A stretch of DNA of 64,000 nucleotides from Methylobacterium frigidaeris (lineage in GTDB: Bacteria > Pseudomonadota > Alphaproteobacteria > Rhizobiales > Beijerinckiaceae). Position numbers and translations under genes: made by a program. Positions within the stretch are counted from its first letter, which is position 1. The number at the start of each line of letters is the position of its first letter. The DNA is taken from positions 124,001 through 188,000 of the forward strand of contig NZ_BPQJ01000004.1 of assembly GCF_022179185.1 (NCBI RefSeq), read 5' to 3'. Positions 62,997 through 64,000 of this stretch are shown here, one piece after another. Under the pieces are notes generated by a model. That model worked only from the letters and a program-made list of their open reading frames with translations. It did no database searches and was not told the origin of the DNA.

Positions 62997-63704
62997 GTGC
63001 CGCTCGTCTGGCAGGAGGCGCGGATCACCGCCGCCGTCCCTGAGACGCCGAGGGTACGGCGCCTCACCCTGGCGGTCGGCTGGTCGAAGCCCTTCCGGGC
63101 CGGCCAGCACGTCGACGTGCGCCTGACCGCACCGGACGGCTACCAGGCCCAGCGCAGCTACTCGATCGCCTCCTCCCCGACGAATCGTGAGACGATCGAC
63201 CTCCTGATCGAGCGCCTCGACGACGGCGAGGTCTCGGGCTTCTTTGCCGACGTGGCCGAGCCCGGCGACGCGATCGAGCTGCGCGGGCCGATCGGCGGCG
63301 CCTTCGTGTGGGATCCGGCGCAGGGCGGGCCGCTCCTCCTCGTCGGCGGCGGGTCCGGGGTGGTGCCGCTGCTCGCCATGCTGCGCCACCGGGCGGAAGC
63401 GGCGCCCGGCGTGCCGGCCCTGCTGCTCTACTCCGCCCGGACCCTCGACGAGGTGATCGCCCGCGAGGAGCTGCTGCGCCGCGACGCCGAGGAGCCGGAT
63501 TTTCGCCTGAGGCTCGTCCTCACCCGGTCGCCGGGCGGCCGGCGGATCGACGCAGCCACCATCGGCGAGACGCTCGCCGCCCTCGGAACACCGGCCCACA
63601 CCTTCGTGTGTGGGGCGAACCCGTTCGTCTCCGCCGCCTCCGACCTCCTGGTCGAGGCCGGCGTGCCGGCGAGAACGATCCGCACCGAACGCTTTGGAGG
63701 ATAG
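62997..63704 (+). CDS. FAD/NAD(P)-binding ferredoxin-reductase-like protein
   Basis: 235 aa from GTG 62997. The FAD domain has AGQHVDVRLTAPDGYQAQRSYSIASSP (cited by QRSYSIASSP, the RxYS flavin motif), the NAD(P) domain PLLLVGGGSGVVPLLAMLRH (given by VGGGSGVVPLLAML) and the C-terminal HTFVCGANPFVSAASDLL. It has no iron-sulfur domain. It would pass electrons between NAD(P)H and the adjacent molybdenum protein, with which it is co-transcribed (3-bp gap). Confidence 0.88.
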   Translation: MPLVWQEARITAAVPETPRVRRLTLAVGWSKPFRAGQHVDVRLTAPDGYQAQRSYSIASSPTNRETIDLLIERLDDGEVSGFFADVAEPGDAIELRGPIGGAFVWDPAQGGPLLLVGGGSGVVPLLAMLRHRAEAAPGVPALLLYSARTLDEVIAREELLRRDAEEPDFRLRLVLTRSPGGRRIDAATIGETLAALGTPAHTFVCGANPFVSAASDLLVEAGVPARTIRTERFGG

Positions 63705-63713
63705 ACCGCACCC

Positions 63714-64000
63714 ATGCCCGAGATCACCGGCCACACCCGCGTCTTCGCGATCCTCGCCGACCCGATCACCCAGGTGAAGGCGCCGCAAGGGCTCAACCGC
63801 ATCATGGCCGAGCGCGGGGTCGACGGGGTGATGGTGCCGCTCCACGTCGCGGCGGCCGACCTCGCGACGGTGCTCGCGGGCCTGCGGGGCGTGCAGAGCT
63901 TCGGCGGCGCGATCATCACCGTGCCGCACAAGACCGCGATCGTGCCGCTCCTCGATCACGTCAGCGAGGCGGCGCGGCTGGTCGGGGCGGTCAACGCCGT
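63714..64000 (+). CDS. aroE: Shikimate dehydrogenase-like protein, 5' part (cut by window edge)
   Basis: ATG 63714 with TTTGGAGGATAG just before it; 95 codons are visible. The start GHTRVFAILADPITQVKAPQ corresponds to the AroE/YdiB N-terminal domain, but the substrate motif SxSxS-type (normally SKSPxxHN) reads VKAPQGLN, as in the AroE-like paralogues that act on quinate or unknown substrates. The catalytic Lys is kept (IITVPHKTAIVPLLD), and the family AVNAV end is reached at the edge. Follows the reductase gene by 9 bp, possibly same operon. Confidence 0.85.
   Translation, partial: MPEITGHTRVFAILADPITQVKAPQGLNRIMAERGVDGVMVPLHVAAADLATVLAGLRGVQSFGGAIITVPHKTAIVPLLDHVSEAARLVGAVNA

Overview
The window is very GC-rich and gene-dense, and it looks like an alphaproteobacterium of the Methylobacterium/Methylorubrum type. 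The evidence is the GC-rich codon use, the atpHAGDC order with Fo genes elsewhere, an alphaproteobacterial LexA box (GAAC-N7-GAAC), the imuA-imuB-dnaE2 mutasome, and many ATGA/GTGA start-stop overlaps. The genus is an inference from style; no 16S or other marker is present. I see no rRNA, tRNA, CRISPR array or transposase.

Layout. 1-413: 5' part of a DUF1612-like gene running off the edge. 0.6-4.4 kb: two GT2 glycosyltransferases and an ABC exporter (surface glycan). 4.4-7.9 kb: C45-type acyltransferase/hydrolase, LysR regulator, EamA permease, PPOX-type flavoprotein. 7.9-13.9 kb: a complete plasmid-type replication and partition module, consisting of two intergenic parS-like palindromes, parA, parB (with a third palindrome inside), an RPA-type repA, and a gene-free 2 kb origin with two outward-facing arrays of 18-bp iterons around an AT-rich core. 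13.9-19.3 kb: the SOS mutasome imuA-imuB-dnaE2 behind a LexA box. 19.4-20.4 kb: an AbrB/Doc toxin-antitoxin pair (Doc has lost the Fic-motif His) and wreckage of a FitAB pair. 20.4-24.8 kb: ssuEACB plus ssuD for sulfonate-sulfur use. 25.4-29.3 kb: TerB-like protein, two AT-richer exported proteins, a 2-hydroxyacid dehydrogenase, a small exported protein. 29.5-33.3 kb: three-subunit molybdenum aldehyde oxidoreductase (Pao type). 33.5-36.4 kb: PhoX-like phosphatase and small proteins. 36.8-41.6 kb: PLP amino-acid decarboxylase, TetR/SDR divergent pair with a clear operator, Tat-exported aldo-keto reductase. 41.6-44.4 kb: larC-larE-larB for the nickel-pincer cofactor, without larA. 44.6-49.9 kb: aldehyde dehydrogenase, DUF2171 and DUF3597 proteins, a possible structured RNA, an M20 amidohydrolase, glutathione peroxidase, DsbA-like protein. 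50.4-55.5 kb: atpHAGDC. 55.5-59.4 kb: sulfatase-fold membrane protein, acyl-CoA synthetase, nitroreductase. 59.5-62.3 kb: four small very hydrophilic proteins and a SNF2-type helicase. 62.4-64.0 kb: sulfite-oxidase-like protein, its flavin reductase, and the 5' end of an aroE-like gene.

The most notable point is that a self-contained plasmid-type replicon (parS, ParAB, RepA, iteron origin) lies about 37 kb from the F1 ATP synthase operon. The molecule is therefore either a chromosome carrying an integrated replicon or a chromid-like replicon bearing core genes. The parS-like 16-mers, the dyad iteron arrays, the duplicated start of dnaE2, the His-to-Gln Doc and the lar genes without larA are reported separately as findings.
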